NCBI GenBank assembly: GCA_009792885.1
Contig: WMCF01000008.1
Coordinates: 19,209,578-19,273,577, forward strand
DNA: 64,000 nucleotides
Source: Eremophila alpestris peregrina
Taxonomy: Eukaryota > Chordata > Aves > Passeriformes > Alaudidae
Direction: 5' to 3'
Positions 52,061 through 62,159 of this stretch are shown one piece after another. A model generated the notes under the pieces. The model made no database searches. It was given only the letters and a program-made list of their open reading frames with translations, and was not told where the DNA came from. A program made the translations under genes and the position numbers. Every line of letters starts with the position of its first letter. Position 1 is the first letter of the stretch.

Positions 52061-52505
52061 ATAGAATCACAGACTCATTAAGGTTGGAAAAACCCTCTAA
52101 GATCACTGAGTCTAACCCTTAACACAACACTGCCAGATTCACCTCTAAACCATGTCTCCAAGCACCACACCTACACACTTTTCTGAACACTTCCACCACT
52201 TCCCTGGACAGCCTATTCTATTACTTGATCACCATTTTACTGAAGAGCTTTTTTTTAATAACTAGTCTAAATTTCCCCCGGTGAAATTTCAGGGAGTTTC
52301 CTCTTGTTCTGTCACTTTTTGTCCAGGAGAGGAGACTGATCCCCACCTGGCTACAGCCTTCTATCAGGTAGCCAAAGAGAGTATATATATACAAGGTCTT
52401 TCTTTTCTCCAGGCTGAATACACCCAGCTTCCTCAAACACTCCTCATACAACTCTCTCTATACTCTTCACGAGCTCTGTGGTCCTTCTCCAGACACGCCC
52501 CAGCC
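52061..52505 (-). mobile_element. CR1 LINE 3' fragment (first part, split by LTR)
   Basis: The reverse complement of a second CR1 subfamily. It begins ATAGAATCACAGACTCATTA and AGGTTGGAAAAACCCTCTAA, then ACTTCCCTGGACAGCC, TTTTCTCCAGGCTGAATA and TTCTCCAGACACGCCCCAGCC. It stops abruptly at the LTR, and the expected CR1 continuation (CCTCAATGTCCTCCTTG) resumes after 53,025. It is diverged, non-coding and in the same orientation as the copy at 45.7 kb. Confidence 0.9.
52500..52505. repeat. Left copy of 6-bp target-site duplication (CCAGCC)
   Basis: CCAGCC immediately precedes the TG of the LTR and is repeated at 53,026-53,031 after its CA. A 6-bp duplication is typical of alpha-/beta-like (ERVK-type) integrases. 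Confidence 0.8.
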
Positions 52506-53025
52506 TGTTGTAGCAAGCCCTCTTATTAGAGGGAAAATGAGCTGAGGCACAGACTTCTTGTTAAACGCAGCATAAAAAGGGTTTATTCCTCTTCACAACT
52601 TAGTCATCTTAACTCCAACAATTCACTGACTCTGGCTGCAGCAAGCTCATACTGTAGGCTTCCCCTGCAGCCTCTGACTGCTGGTTATTTCCTGCTAAAT
52701 TCACGCATTAGTTTGCAGACTCTGAATGCAAGCTTTTACCCAGCTAGACTGTGACTGCAGGTTCCAGCAACAGGCTCTAAATGCAGACGCAGACTGACCT
52801 CACAGAAGAGAGGCTCCCTCCTCAGGATCCTGCTTCATGATTCCCTCCTTCATGCTCCTCAAGGTTCCTCTTCCATGATGATGCTCTCCTTACCAGTAAC
52901 CCACTCTTTTTATTTCACTCATCCTTGGCTATGGCTGTTACCCATCAGGGGCGAGGCTGTGTTGGTTAATGAACACAGCTGTTACTTATCAGGGGTGAGG
53001 CCACCTGTATTCCCTTTCTCCTACA
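52506..53025 (-). mobile_element. Solo LTR of an endogenous retrovirus inserted in CR1
   Basis: A 520-bp element with TG...CA ends (TGTTGTAG...CTCCTACA on plus). Read on the minus strand it runs TGTAGGAG...ACAACA, with an AT-rich TATA-like AAATAAAAAG near 52,907-52,917 and AATAAA at 52,582-52,587, about 76 nt before its end. That position fits an R/U5 boundary and favours minus orientation. A perfect hairpin (CCCTCT/AGAGGG, 52,518-52,533) lies in U5. Two near-identical repeats of GCTGTTAC..ATCAGGGG..GAGGC occur near the 5' end (about 52,934 and 52,978). There is no gag, pol or env sequence, so this is a recombined solo LTR. The family name is not known to me. Confidence 0.82.
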
Positions 53026-53031
53026 CCAGCC
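53026..53031. repeat. Right copy of 6-bp target-site duplication (CCAGCC)
   Basis: Matches 52,500-52,505 exactly. Removing the LTR and one copy restores an uninterrupted CR1 sequence. Confidence 0.8.
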
Positions 53032-53092
53032 CCTCAATGTCCTCCTTGCAGTGAGGCATACAGGATGTGAGGTGTGGCCTCACGGTACTAAG
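53026..53092 (-). mobile_element. CR1 LINE fragment (second part, after LTR)
   Basis: CCCCTCAATGTCCTCCTTG, then GTGAGGTGTGGCCTCAC, is the direct continuation of the CR1 consensus interrupted at 52,505. Similarity ends at about 53,092. Confidence 0.82.
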
Positions 53093-55673
53093 TTGTCCCA
53101 TGTTACACATGGAACACGTGGATGATGGATTTTGGCGTGTTTGTTTCTCTGAGTGGTCTTTCAGGGAAGATGGGTGGCCACCCACCCACTGCAGGAGCCT
53201 CATGAGTCCAAATGAGGAGCACAAGTGCATCCTGGGGCTCTCATGTCCAACTCTGATAGGAGCATAGCACAGTGTGTGCCGGAGCTGACTCCAGGACACC
53301 TTTCCTGCAGGTCAAACAAGAGGCCTCCAGCAGAGATCAATTGTCTCCCTGTGACCAAAAAGAAGTGATCTTACAGGCAGGACCTGGGCCCCAGGGGAAA
53401 TGGCCCAGGGGTGTCTGTCCCCAAGGCAGAAACACATCTTGGCACCTCTTGGCTCCTGCTAAACCATGTTACTGTCCAGGAAGGGAGCACAGTAGCTCCA
53501 AGAGGGGTTGGGATGCTTGTGATATGTTGCTTGCTTGCCTGTTTGAATGGAAAAGAGATTGCTTCTTGGATACACCTGTGAGGGAACTCAGCACCACCGG
53601 CAGCAGGGCTAACACCCTGGAGGGAAGGGGACTGGCTTTCCTTTCAGTGGGGCATCAAGACCGTAACAAGGTGTTCAGGGGTGCCTTGTGGCTCTGCAAA
53701 TAGGAGCCATGCCTTGAAATGCCTCCAAGGGAAACTGCTGTGAAATGTATGTAGGCAGAAGGTAATTGCCCAGATTAGACTTTGGCTTAGGCACAGGACT
53801 TGACACTTGGTGAGGGAGTGTGCTGCAGCAGCTTTGACAACTGCTTCTGTGACTGCAGAGCACCTTAGAGCAGGGCTCACACCTGAGAGAGCTGATGGCC
53901 ACTTGACAGCCACCATGGGCAGTAGCTCTGTACAAAGCTTCACAGGAGCTGTGTGCATCATCCTCTCCTTCGGAAAAAGGGTAATTCCAACAGCTCTTAC
54001 CAACCTGAAAAATTAATTCTACCCTCTTCTTTTTTTCTAGGCTTTTTCTTCTTCCACAGTTTTCTCTCATCTGCCACTTTTCAGTATCAATTTTCTTCTT
54101 TCTCATCTCCTTTTTCTATACAATTTTTCACCTTTCAATACAGTTTCCTCACTTTTCACTCTACTTCTTTCCTCAAAAGTATGGTATTGTTTTTTAAAAA
54201 CGTTTACTTATCTTGTCCAAATCCTCTCCATCATGCTTTCCCTGATTTCCCTCATTGTCTTTTGTTTTCCCTTGCAGCTGCTTAGCTGCTTTTGCTATTT
54301 GATTAAACATCCAGGATATTTCTCATCCTTCTCAAGTTTCTGCGTACAAGGCCTAGGGCCACAGGTCTGCTCCTGAATGTGGTCTGCATTCCAGTATTGC
54401 TTCTATCCTCAGAAGATCCCAAGCTCCAGCTTCCATTTGGTCATGGGAGATTGACCATAGGTTGATTTTCATGCCTATGCAACTATAAAGGGAGCTAAGG
54501 ACCAATTGTATGTACCATATTTCCTGTAATGTGGCATCTAGAAACACTCATGAGTTGCGATCCTGAGCAAGCAGAAAATTGTTGGAAAGTGTTTCAGTTA
54601 GGCATAAATTGCTTTTGGTACATTTTGGTCAATAAATACAAAAGAAAAAGTTGTCTTCACTGTTTTCTTGCTATGGCAGTAACATTTCTGACAATTCATT
54701 AGAAGACCCCCTCTCCATTAGGCTTAATTTCCCGTCAGTAATTTGTTCCTATTTCTGGGAAAATCTGTCTCAATAATATTTGTAGGTACAAGCTTACCTA
54801 TATTTTTTCAGTGCTGCTACTGGGTAACCCAAAGTAATTCTCTTTGATGTAGCTTTATATAAAAGGAATACTAATTCTGTTATTTATAGTTGCAATGAGC
54901 AAACTAATTAAACTTAGTAGTGCTTCTGAACATATCTCTCTTCTTGCCTTTCAACATTTTGGCCACTACTCAGTTTTCCTCATGTTATCACTGCCTTCAC
55001 ACTAGCTGAAGCACCCACAACCATAGCTAATTTGACAGAGGGAGATGTCTAGAGCTACATGAAGAAGGGTTATTCGTGCCATTGCCTGTGATGTGATACC
55101 TCCAGTCATGCATCTCCAAGTGGTGTTGGCTCTGCTTCCACTGTATCATATTGACAGTTCACACCCTGCTTGTTGTTCAACTGATACCATAGGAAAGCCT
55201 TTTTCCACCTGGATGGTAGGCTGCTTTTCAAGTTTCTCTGCACTAAAGTTCGTTCTGATTACAGACAGCACTTGTACTGAATGGATCTCACTTGAGTGAC
55301 TCTGCTGCATCCTTAAAATATTGACATTAACTATCAGCCTACAAATCAAGGTGAACTACAGCTCTATTCATCTCCCAGTTCTTCAGGCCAAGGTTCAGGA
55401 TCTGGTGTGCAACACTGGTGACCTGACTCAACCCATAGCTTAGATTTAGTGGTATATAGCCTTATAAACCATTTTTTCCAAAGCAAATATGAAACTGCAC
55501 TAACATATGGGCTCAGGTACTATCCTCCACATAGGCTCAGGTGCAGCTGAGAAAGATCTCAGGTTCTTTCCCAGGAGACTTCCTGAATGCTTATGAACTT
55601 GATGCAACCATCTGGTGGGTTTTCACTCACAAAAATCCAGGACTATGTGTCTGCTTGAAAGCTTCAAACCACA
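53093..55673. other. Intergenic, downstream of LMOD2
   Basis: No gene is recognised. It includes a pyrimidine-rich stretch (54,016-54,180). ORFs up to 143 codons on both strands overlap each other and look random. Confidence 0.6.
54016..54180. repeat. Pyrimidine-rich tract
   Basis: About 165 bp dominated by TTTTC/TTCTT/CTTTTCA units on the plus strand, with repeated TTTCAnTnC-like motifs. It is low complexity and purine-rich on the LMOD2 sense strand. Confidence 0.6.
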
Positions 55674-55679
55674 TTTATT
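55674..55679 (-). terminator. LMOD2: LMOD2 poly(A) signal candidate
   Basis: AATAAA on the minus strand with G/T-rich sequence directly downstream. An alternative lies at 55,899-55,904. Confidence 0.45.
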
Positions 55680-56043
55680 GTAAGTTCACAGAAAAAAAAA
55701 AAGAAACCACAGGCTGGTAAACTATTACATCTCAGTGTAAAGAACTTGTCCAGTGATGTGCAATCAGATATTGACAAGAATATCTAAATAAGCAACAACT
55801 TCTCAATATAAATCTCATTAAATAAAAAAGAAAATTATTTCCATATTTACAGATTACAATGCAAATGGATCCTTAAAGCATTATTTTATATTAGCAGGTT
55901 TATTTCTTTGAAATAAAAGGGAAATGGCTTGAATCAAGGAGTGCACTTTGGAAGCAGCTTCCTAGACAGTCTATGTTACCACCAGTGAAAGGACAAGCAG
56001 CCTCCCCTCGAGCGCTGTTCTGCTTCTTCTGTCATCCAGGCTT
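55674..56043 (-). other. LMOD2: LMOD2 3' UTR (end approximate)
   Basis: Follows the stop codon at 56,046-56,044. Minus-strand AATAAA signals are at 55,904-55,899 and 55,679-55,674. The latter is followed by TGTGGTTTG-type G/T-rich sequence and is the better candidate, giving a UTR of about 370-390 nt. Confidence 0.5.
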
Positions 56044-56070
56044 TCACCGAAGGGCTTCTGGTACCTCCAC
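56044..56070 (-). CDS. LMOD2: LMOD2 exon 3, last 8 residues and stop
   Basis: A 27-nt coding piece encoding VEVPEALR and TGA, preceded by the acceptor TTTCATAG. It matches the known C-terminus of vertebrate leiomodin-2 after the WH2 motif. Its Val completes the LRRV (LKKV-type) actin-binding motif begun in exon 2. It is too short to be found by ORF length and is identified from the peptide plus splice site. The phase is 0. Confidence 0.93.
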   Translation of the reverse strand: MEVPEALR

Positions 56071-56411
56071 CTATGAAACAGGGGTGGGAAGGGCATTCAT
56101 TACATTTGCTCTACAGTCTAGATGGCAAAATACCCGAAATTCCTGCCAGATATACACTGCCAAGAGCTCTGTACTACACATCATCTTCCCATAACAAGAC
56201 TGGGAAAGTACCCCACTTTCTATCAAAATCACAGTCAGACAGAAATCACTGTGCTGAGAAAAGCCTAATCAGAGGGAAGCCTTCTCCCAAGTGCTTTATT
56301 ATGCTCACATTTCTAAGATTTTTTTTTTAACTAAATGTGTGCACTAAAATTAACTGAGCTTGTGCTATGTTTGGACCACAATCAGTTACTGAAGTAGGCT
56401 CTCTTACTTAC
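56071..56411 (-). other. LMOD2: LMOD2 intron 2
   Basis: A 341-bp intron, GTAAGT donor and TTTCATAG acceptor. If retained, translation would continue Val-Ser-Lys and stop after nine residues at about 56,382. Confidence 0.88.
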
Positions 56412-57737
56412 CCGCCTTAACTGCTTTATGCTGCTTGCCCGAATTGCTTCCATAAGGTTGTCATGGAGAGACCTTTGTGGGGTGGATGGCCGGGTGGAGG
56501 GTCGTGAACCTTCCTCTGATTTTCTGTCTGAGACTGATTTCAAAGAATCTTTAATTTCTTTCAATATGCTGTTCTCATGTTTTCTGCTCTTTTTGCCTTT
56601 TTTCTTTTTCTGTCCATTATGTAAGGCTTTTCTTGAGCTTTCTTGCTGTTTGATGACTTCAGCTATATTCCTGGTAGGTGCCTTCTTCTCTGGAAGAATC
56701 GGAGGAGGGGGAGGAGGAGGGGGAGGTGGAGGGGAGGGGGGGAGGGGAGGGGGAGGTGCAGGTGCTGAAGGCTGACATTTCACTGGCAGTGCTTTCTTAG
56801 GGAGCTTTGGGGAAGACCACGGTGAGCTTTTAGGTGACACATAAGGTGAGGACCGAGGTGTCCCCTTCTGCAAAACTTTGGTCTTTGGATTGACAGCTCC
56901 GTCACAACCTGACTCTTGTTGCCTCTGCTCCTGCATACGCTTTTGTCTTTGTTTATCCATATTCCTTGTCAGGATACTTGTCATGCTCATTCTTGGGCCA
57001 GCAAGGTCAAAGTGGTACCCCAGCTTTACCAGAGTGGTGTTCTCTTTCAACAGTTTGACTATGTCCATTTCCACCTGGCTGCCCATGATGTGCCTTTGAT
57101 TGTGGAACCTCAGTTCTGTTAGAACCTTGTTATGCTGCAAAGCTCTCATGATGGCCAGCACGCCTTTGCCTGTGATAAAATTTGACTCGATATTCAAACT
57201 AGTTATATGCTGATTAACCTTTAACATACCAGCAATAGCTATTGCCACATTGTCATCAGCATGGGTGTTAGCCAAGCTGAATGACTTAACCACTGTGTTG
57301 TCCCTCAGGGCTTGAGAAAATTGTATAAGCATCTGTGAAGTGATGTTTTCAATGTTGTTCAGATTGACCTCTGTGGTGTCAGGGTCGTTGCTCCTAACTT
57401 TTTCCAAAGCATCTTCAATAACTGTTGGATTTCCACAAGGGTGGATGGCACTGCTTTTTAAACTCCGATTATCACTGTCTTTTCCATCATGGCCATTGAG
57501 GAAGTTTTCATTGTCCTTTGCACCATTACACTTTTTGTGTCTGATGTGGTCAGAATGCCTGCCAGCTGCAGCATTTTCCTTTTCCTCAGACTCATCATCA
57601 CTCTCATCTTCATCTTCCTCCTCATCTTCTTCTTCATCATCCTCTTCAGTATATGCCTCCTCAGATACTTCACTATTGCTTTCTGTGAAACATTCCTCTT
57701 GAAGTTCTTCTGAATTGTCTTCTTCTTGCTCAGAATC
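56412..57737 (-). CDS. LMOD2: LMOD2 (leiomodin-2) exon 2
   Basis: The main exon, 442 codons (residues 92-533 of 541), phase 0 at both ends, acceptor TTCCTGTTCAG and donor GTAAGT. In order it holds an acidic Glu/Asp-rich stretch (about 93-145) that distinguishes leiomodins from tropomodulins, and a leucine-rich-repeat domain (about 187-345, including GNPTVIEDAL, FHNQRHIMGSQVEM and SILTRNMDKQRQKR), the second actin-binding site. It then has a proline-rich run (about 417-439), a basic segment QKKKKGKKSRK (about 466-476), and a C-terminal WH2 (about 515-535, NLMEAIRASSIKQLRR). LMOD2 nucleates and elongates sarcomeric thin filaments at pointed ends in heart and skeletal muscle. The upstream in-frame ATGs (57,854, 57,768) are intronic. 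Confidence 0.97.
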
Positions 57738-60700
57738 CTGAACAGGAATGTAGGTGTGGGTGTTAAACATGATTGAAGTAATGTAACTACTGCCTTTTAG
57801 CACAGGAAGAATTATACTAACACTATATAAGTTAACACTGAAATCTAAAAACACGCAAATACAGTTAGAAGAACAGAAAATCTTTCATCAAACACCTTTT
57901 TAACATTATTTTTTTTATATTCTTTAGAAAATGCTTAGCATGAATTGCAACCGCTTTACCAATGTCAGTAATTTCTGCCAAGAGAAAACTTGATACAAGG
58001 TATTACGACATGGGCATACTTCAGGTTTTCTATGTGTTGGCATGTCTACAAGGGGATATAATTTGGATCCTTGACAGCAGAAACATAAGACAGCAATTTC
58101 AGAATGAACATGGGTAACAAACTTCTTCATTTCAAGAAGATTAGACATCTCAAACTCCCTTGCATTTGTTAGTATGTCTAAAAAAATTAAAGGTTGCCAT
58201 AATTTAAAATACAAAGAGTGTCTGTATGTGCAGTCTTGTATACCAGCATGCAAAACAATACAGAATTAGAGAAGTCATGTCAAAAATACTTTGGATATAC
58301 TGGACAGGCTGTAGATACTAATAAACTATTTATGAATAAAGGATTGGGATGCATTCCCACAGGTAACAAGTAACCACATGTCAATAACCCCTGAATTTCT
58401 TCGTGTTTGCCAATAGCTAGGCCAGTGCTCATGGCCAGCTGTCGCAGGTCAGCTGCCATCCTGTAAATTGTTATAACTCATTGTCTACAGAGCAAATGCA
58501 TTGTTTTTCTGAAAAACTCGGTTATTTTAGAGTGGTGGGTACCAGGAAGGCATATTTGGGACCATGCCCCAAGGCTCTCCTTGTTGCCTTTAGAAGTTAT
58601 GGTGGCAAAAGAGAGCTCTCTGCAGAGGAGCAGGAGATGGTCTTCACCCCAGGAAAGCCTCACTGTCCCCATGGAGGATTCCAGTAGTGCAGTGGGGATC
58701 TATGGGGTGTGACAGAACCCAGAATCTACAACCAACCTTCAACCTCTTGCTCAAAAAGATCTTCTATGTCATGTTTTGTCTACTGGAAAAAATATAGGTA
58801 TGCATTTTTCATTACAACTGTAAATGTTTATAAAATTTTGGATGAATTATAATTGTTCTGTATGCACTACTTTAGCAATATTTGTGTTTTAATCTCTGTA
58901 AAATACTAGAGTCTATTTTCCAAAGTGAGTACACTCTGCACAGACACAGTGATTCTGTTTCTGGAAAACCAAAGTGTTACTAACAGAACAGCCTATTTTT
59001 AGACAACTTCTGCAGTTTTAGGTTTGATTAGTTACCTGGTTATGAAAATAGAGAACTGTTAAAGTGTATGGTACTGTTTCACAATTTTCAGTAGAATTCT
59101 GTGCTGGGATATATGCAAAAAAGATGTAAATTGTAATGTTTGCAGAATTGTGACTCTTAATGAAGCAGGACATTGAGCTGGTTCTGCCTGATGTTCCTGA
59201 GCATTCAATATCTGGGGGTCTTGCAGGGTCTGATTATATTGGCCTGCACACAGAGATCTGTCCCATTGCTTCTCCTGTAGAACATGTGCAGAAAGGCCCT
59301 TATGCTGAGAGATACTGTTCTAACTATAAGCTTATTATGGGATAAAGATTTATATCTGTATTTTCTATATATGCGTAGGGCTTTAAGACTCAAAAACACC
59401 AGGTGTCCAAAACCCTGTCTTTATGGCTTTGGTTTTATATCTCGAGGAATATATACTACAGATGAATAGAAGGAGGTCCCTTTAAATGCACTATTGATAT
59501 GTTTAGTGATGCTAGATTAAAAAAAACATACTGGATTTTTTTTTTGAGTGGCATTTCTGTGGTCAAAGGCAGAATTTAGTTGTGTATCATGTGCATTGTC
59601 ATAATAATGTGCATATTAATTTTGAAATTGAACACAGAGACATTCTTATTGTGGCAAGCACTGTGGTACAGGACGGCTGCAGGCAGCCTGTAGGGCTTCA
59701 CCTTACTTTCTGGGAGTAATTTGATGAAAAGTTAGGACTAAGAGAGTCAGTGCAGAGGTAAATATCTCTGGAGGACAAGTTATTCATCCTAAAAGGCTAT
59801 CTGCAAGTTGTTTGCCTTTTGGACCAGCTGATCTGTCACCACTAACTATAGAAGGAGCATGAATAACCATCTTAGATAAAGATGCATAATTTCCAGACAG
59901 TTGAAAGCAAGAAGAAAATTGTTTTCATGGAGCTTTCTTATTGCCATTGGTGGAAAGAGTCTTTGTGACCTCTATATCAGCATATCAGCCTTTTCTTATT
60001 TAAGGATACATTTAGGAAGTTTTTTCTCAGGTCAAAGAGTATAGAGTCTTTTGCCAGGACTTGGAGGTTTAGCCAGTACCCATCATTATTGCTATATACA
60101 CATGGCAAAAGAAAAAAAAGAAAAATCCTGCCCGTGTATAAGATGCCAAACTAGACCTGTTCAGCAGGTTTTTTAGAACTGCCCAGGTTTCAAGTTCCAG
60201 GCTAAGCTGGAAATAAACATTAATCTTGCCATTTACTCTCTAGGACTGACAAACAGGGAGTGAAGTTGATGTCTGCAAGCTGATACTAATGGTCTGATGA
60301 CAGCTACGGGTCTACGCTCTCGCCTGCAAAGACCTTATACGACCATTCACGAACAAGAGGAAATACTTAAATGTAAAAATATCCTGGATATTGCAGGGTA
60401 ATTTAATCCATCTGACTTTCCTCTAGGAGGATATTTTACCTAATGTATCAACTGCAATTATTTCTTTGCAAATGAAATAAGTTCCTGAATCGAGGCTGTT
60501 AGAGTTTCTGAGTTCAGTTTTGCTGCCTTTGCCTTTGTTGTAATACTTTCTAGTTAAACATGGAAAATGTGTCCCTATAAACAGAGTAACAGCTTGGTAT
60601 GAAGTAGTGCTTAAAAATTCCCAAGTCCCCACTTTGCTTTGAAATTACACAGAGCCATCATGAAAATAGAAGCTGCTTTTTGGTTGGGCTCAGTTTCACA

Positions 60701-61530
60701 TATACTTTTAGCAAGGATCAGGAGTGCCAATGTGGACATCATCTGAGACTGAGAGTCTGCCAAGACTGAGCCCTTCACTCCTGCCCAGCTGTACTGTTCA
60801 TTTGCACTTCAGGAAATGGCTTTTATTACTAACACTTTTATTCTGGAGAATGAGTTGCCTAACAAACACTATTGGTTATTTTTTGGTTTTTTTTGGAATG
60901 CAGTTAAATGGTTTGACTGATGACTCCATCCCAGGTCACTTTTTAAATAATGTACAGCTGCCCTCTGACAACAGTTGCCAGAAGACTCTTGAACCATGCC
61001 AAGGACCCTCAGCAGGAACAAAGCAACACAAGCTGCCGACTGCAACACAAGCTGCTTTCTTCCAGCGAGCACAAAGCCTGGCATCCACTTACTCACCTTC
61101 TGAAATAACATGTACTCAAAATTATCTTCCTTACATGCTTCTCAGCAGTCAATACTGGCTGTTTTTTTAAGGAAAGGAAAAGGCATTTTGTGTTGCTTTC
61201 TTAAAAAATCAAATGCTATCAAAAGGCCCACATCTCTACCTATTAATTTCTAACATGCCCTTTAATTTTTTTCCCATTTTAATCACTAATGATAGTTTTT
61301 ATGTTATATAAGTGCTTATATAAGTGCTCTGTTCTGAACTGAGCACTTAAGGTACCTCCAGAGAGAGCAAAAACTCTTTGAGCTAATACTCAGTGCTTTA
61401 GCAGGCTATGGCAGAGGTATGGCTAACAATGTTCTTAAAGAGACTGAAAAGAAATTAAATCGGTGAGATCATGCCAATGAAGAATAAAACCAAATATCTA
61501 TAGGAAACAGCAAATGCCTCAGCATCTTAC
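57738..61530 (-). other. LMOD2: LMOD2 intron 1
   Basis: A 3.8-kb intron with GTAAGA donor at 61,530 and CTGTTCAG acceptor at 57,738. It contains paired CAGCTG E-boxes (58,436-58,441 and 58,450-58,455) and a 12-bp tandem duplication (61,313-61,336). A 148-codon plus-strand ORF (60,724-61,170) is unlike any family I know and is not called as a gene. Confidence 0.85.
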
Positions 61531-61803
61531 CTTCTCGCATGCACCCAACCTCTCTTTCTCTAGGAGTTTCTTGGTCTCCCTCTCCCAGTAGGCCATCAGT
61601 GCTTCCCTGCTGAAAGTCCCTGTTGGTGTTTTCTCTGTCAGGCTCTTCTGCCGTTGTCCCACTGGAAGATTGCGGTCGGGCTCTATGTCCTCTAGCTCCC
61701 GCTCCAGCTCCTTCAGCTCCTCTTCAGTGAGAGAAGCAAGGAGCTCATCTTCATCAATGTCCTCATATTTACTGAGCTCTCTTCTATACCCAAAGGTAGA
61801 CAT
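61531..61803 (-). CDS. LMOD2: LMOD2 exon 1, start codon and tropomyosin/actin-binding N-terminus
   Basis: Ninety-one codons from ATG (61,803) to GACEK, ending at GTAAGA in phase 0. MSTFGYRRELSKYEDIDEDE begins the tropomyosin-binding helix shared with tropomodulins. The LLASLTEEELKELERELEDI helix and the following LPVGQRQKSLTEKTPTGTFS segment, with REALMAYWERETKKLLEKER, form the first actin-binding site. The start has a good context (ACCATGT) and matches the vertebrate N-terminus. Total protein with exons 2 and 3 is 541 aa, against about 547 in human as I recall. Confidence 0.97.
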
Positions 61804-61895
61804 GGTCCTGCTTGGTCAGGCTGGTACAAAGCTAAAGTGACCAGGCATTCAAGAAGGCTGAAGCGAGCAAGCTGTGTCTCCTGTGGTCAGCAACT
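61804..61895 (-). other. LMOD2: LMOD2 5' UTR (start approximate), with short uORF
   Basis: The region between the start codon and the expected transcription start about 30 bp below the TATA-like element. It contains an ATG at 61,848 opening a 10-codon uORF that stops at 61,816, 12 nt before the LMOD2 start. The transcription start is inferred, not seen. Confidence 0.4.
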
Positions 61896-61918
61896 GTTTC
61901 CCTGCATAGCCAGAGGCA

Positions 61919-61929
61919 CCCTTTTAAGA
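61919..61929 (-). promoter_or_regulatory. LMOD2: LMOD2 TATA-like / CArG-like element
   Basis: On the minus strand CTTAAAAGGG is TATA-like. On the plus strand CCTTTTAAGA (61,920-61,929) is one mismatch from the SRF consensus CC(A/T)6GG. It lies about 116 bp upstream of the ATG. Leiomodin genes are known muscle genes under SRF/MRTF and MEF2 control; the function of this copy is inferred. Confidence 0.4.
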
Positions 61930-62084
61930 GTAATCATTGGGGGCTTACGACAATGCACGAAGGGATGAAAGCATGCTCCGTTTTAAGCATCAGACGTCAG
62001 CTAGACATCTGAACAGCAAGAATGTCCCAACACCAATGTTTGCAAGTCCCTTAAAGAGAGGGATTATTGACACACTGGCCATGG

Positions 62085-62094
62085 CCATATTTAG
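62085..62094. promoter_or_regulatory. LMOD2: CArG-like site upstream of LMOD2
   Basis: CCATATTTAG is one base off the SRF consensus and also close to MEF2. It sits about 280 bp upstream of the LMOD2 start codon, a usual position for a proximal muscle promoter site. Confidence 0.35.
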
Positions 62095-62159
62095 AACAGG
62101 CAGCTAGTGGGAGAATACCAGCCTCGCAGACGGGGGGGCGGCACCAAATAAAACCCCGG

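Noticed and set aside
54880..54889. Perfect MEF2 consensus TTATTTATAG downstream of LMOD2
   Set aside because: Several matches to this degenerate AT-rich 10-mer are expected by chance in 64 kb of this composition.
56428..56775. Plus-strand ORF with a glycine run opposite LMOD2
   Set aside because: Antisense shadow of the LMOD2 proline-rich exon.
60724..61170. 148-codon plus-strand ORF inside LMOD2 intron 1
   Set aside because: No recognisable family, and it overlaps an opposite-strand ORF. Transcript evidence would be needed.
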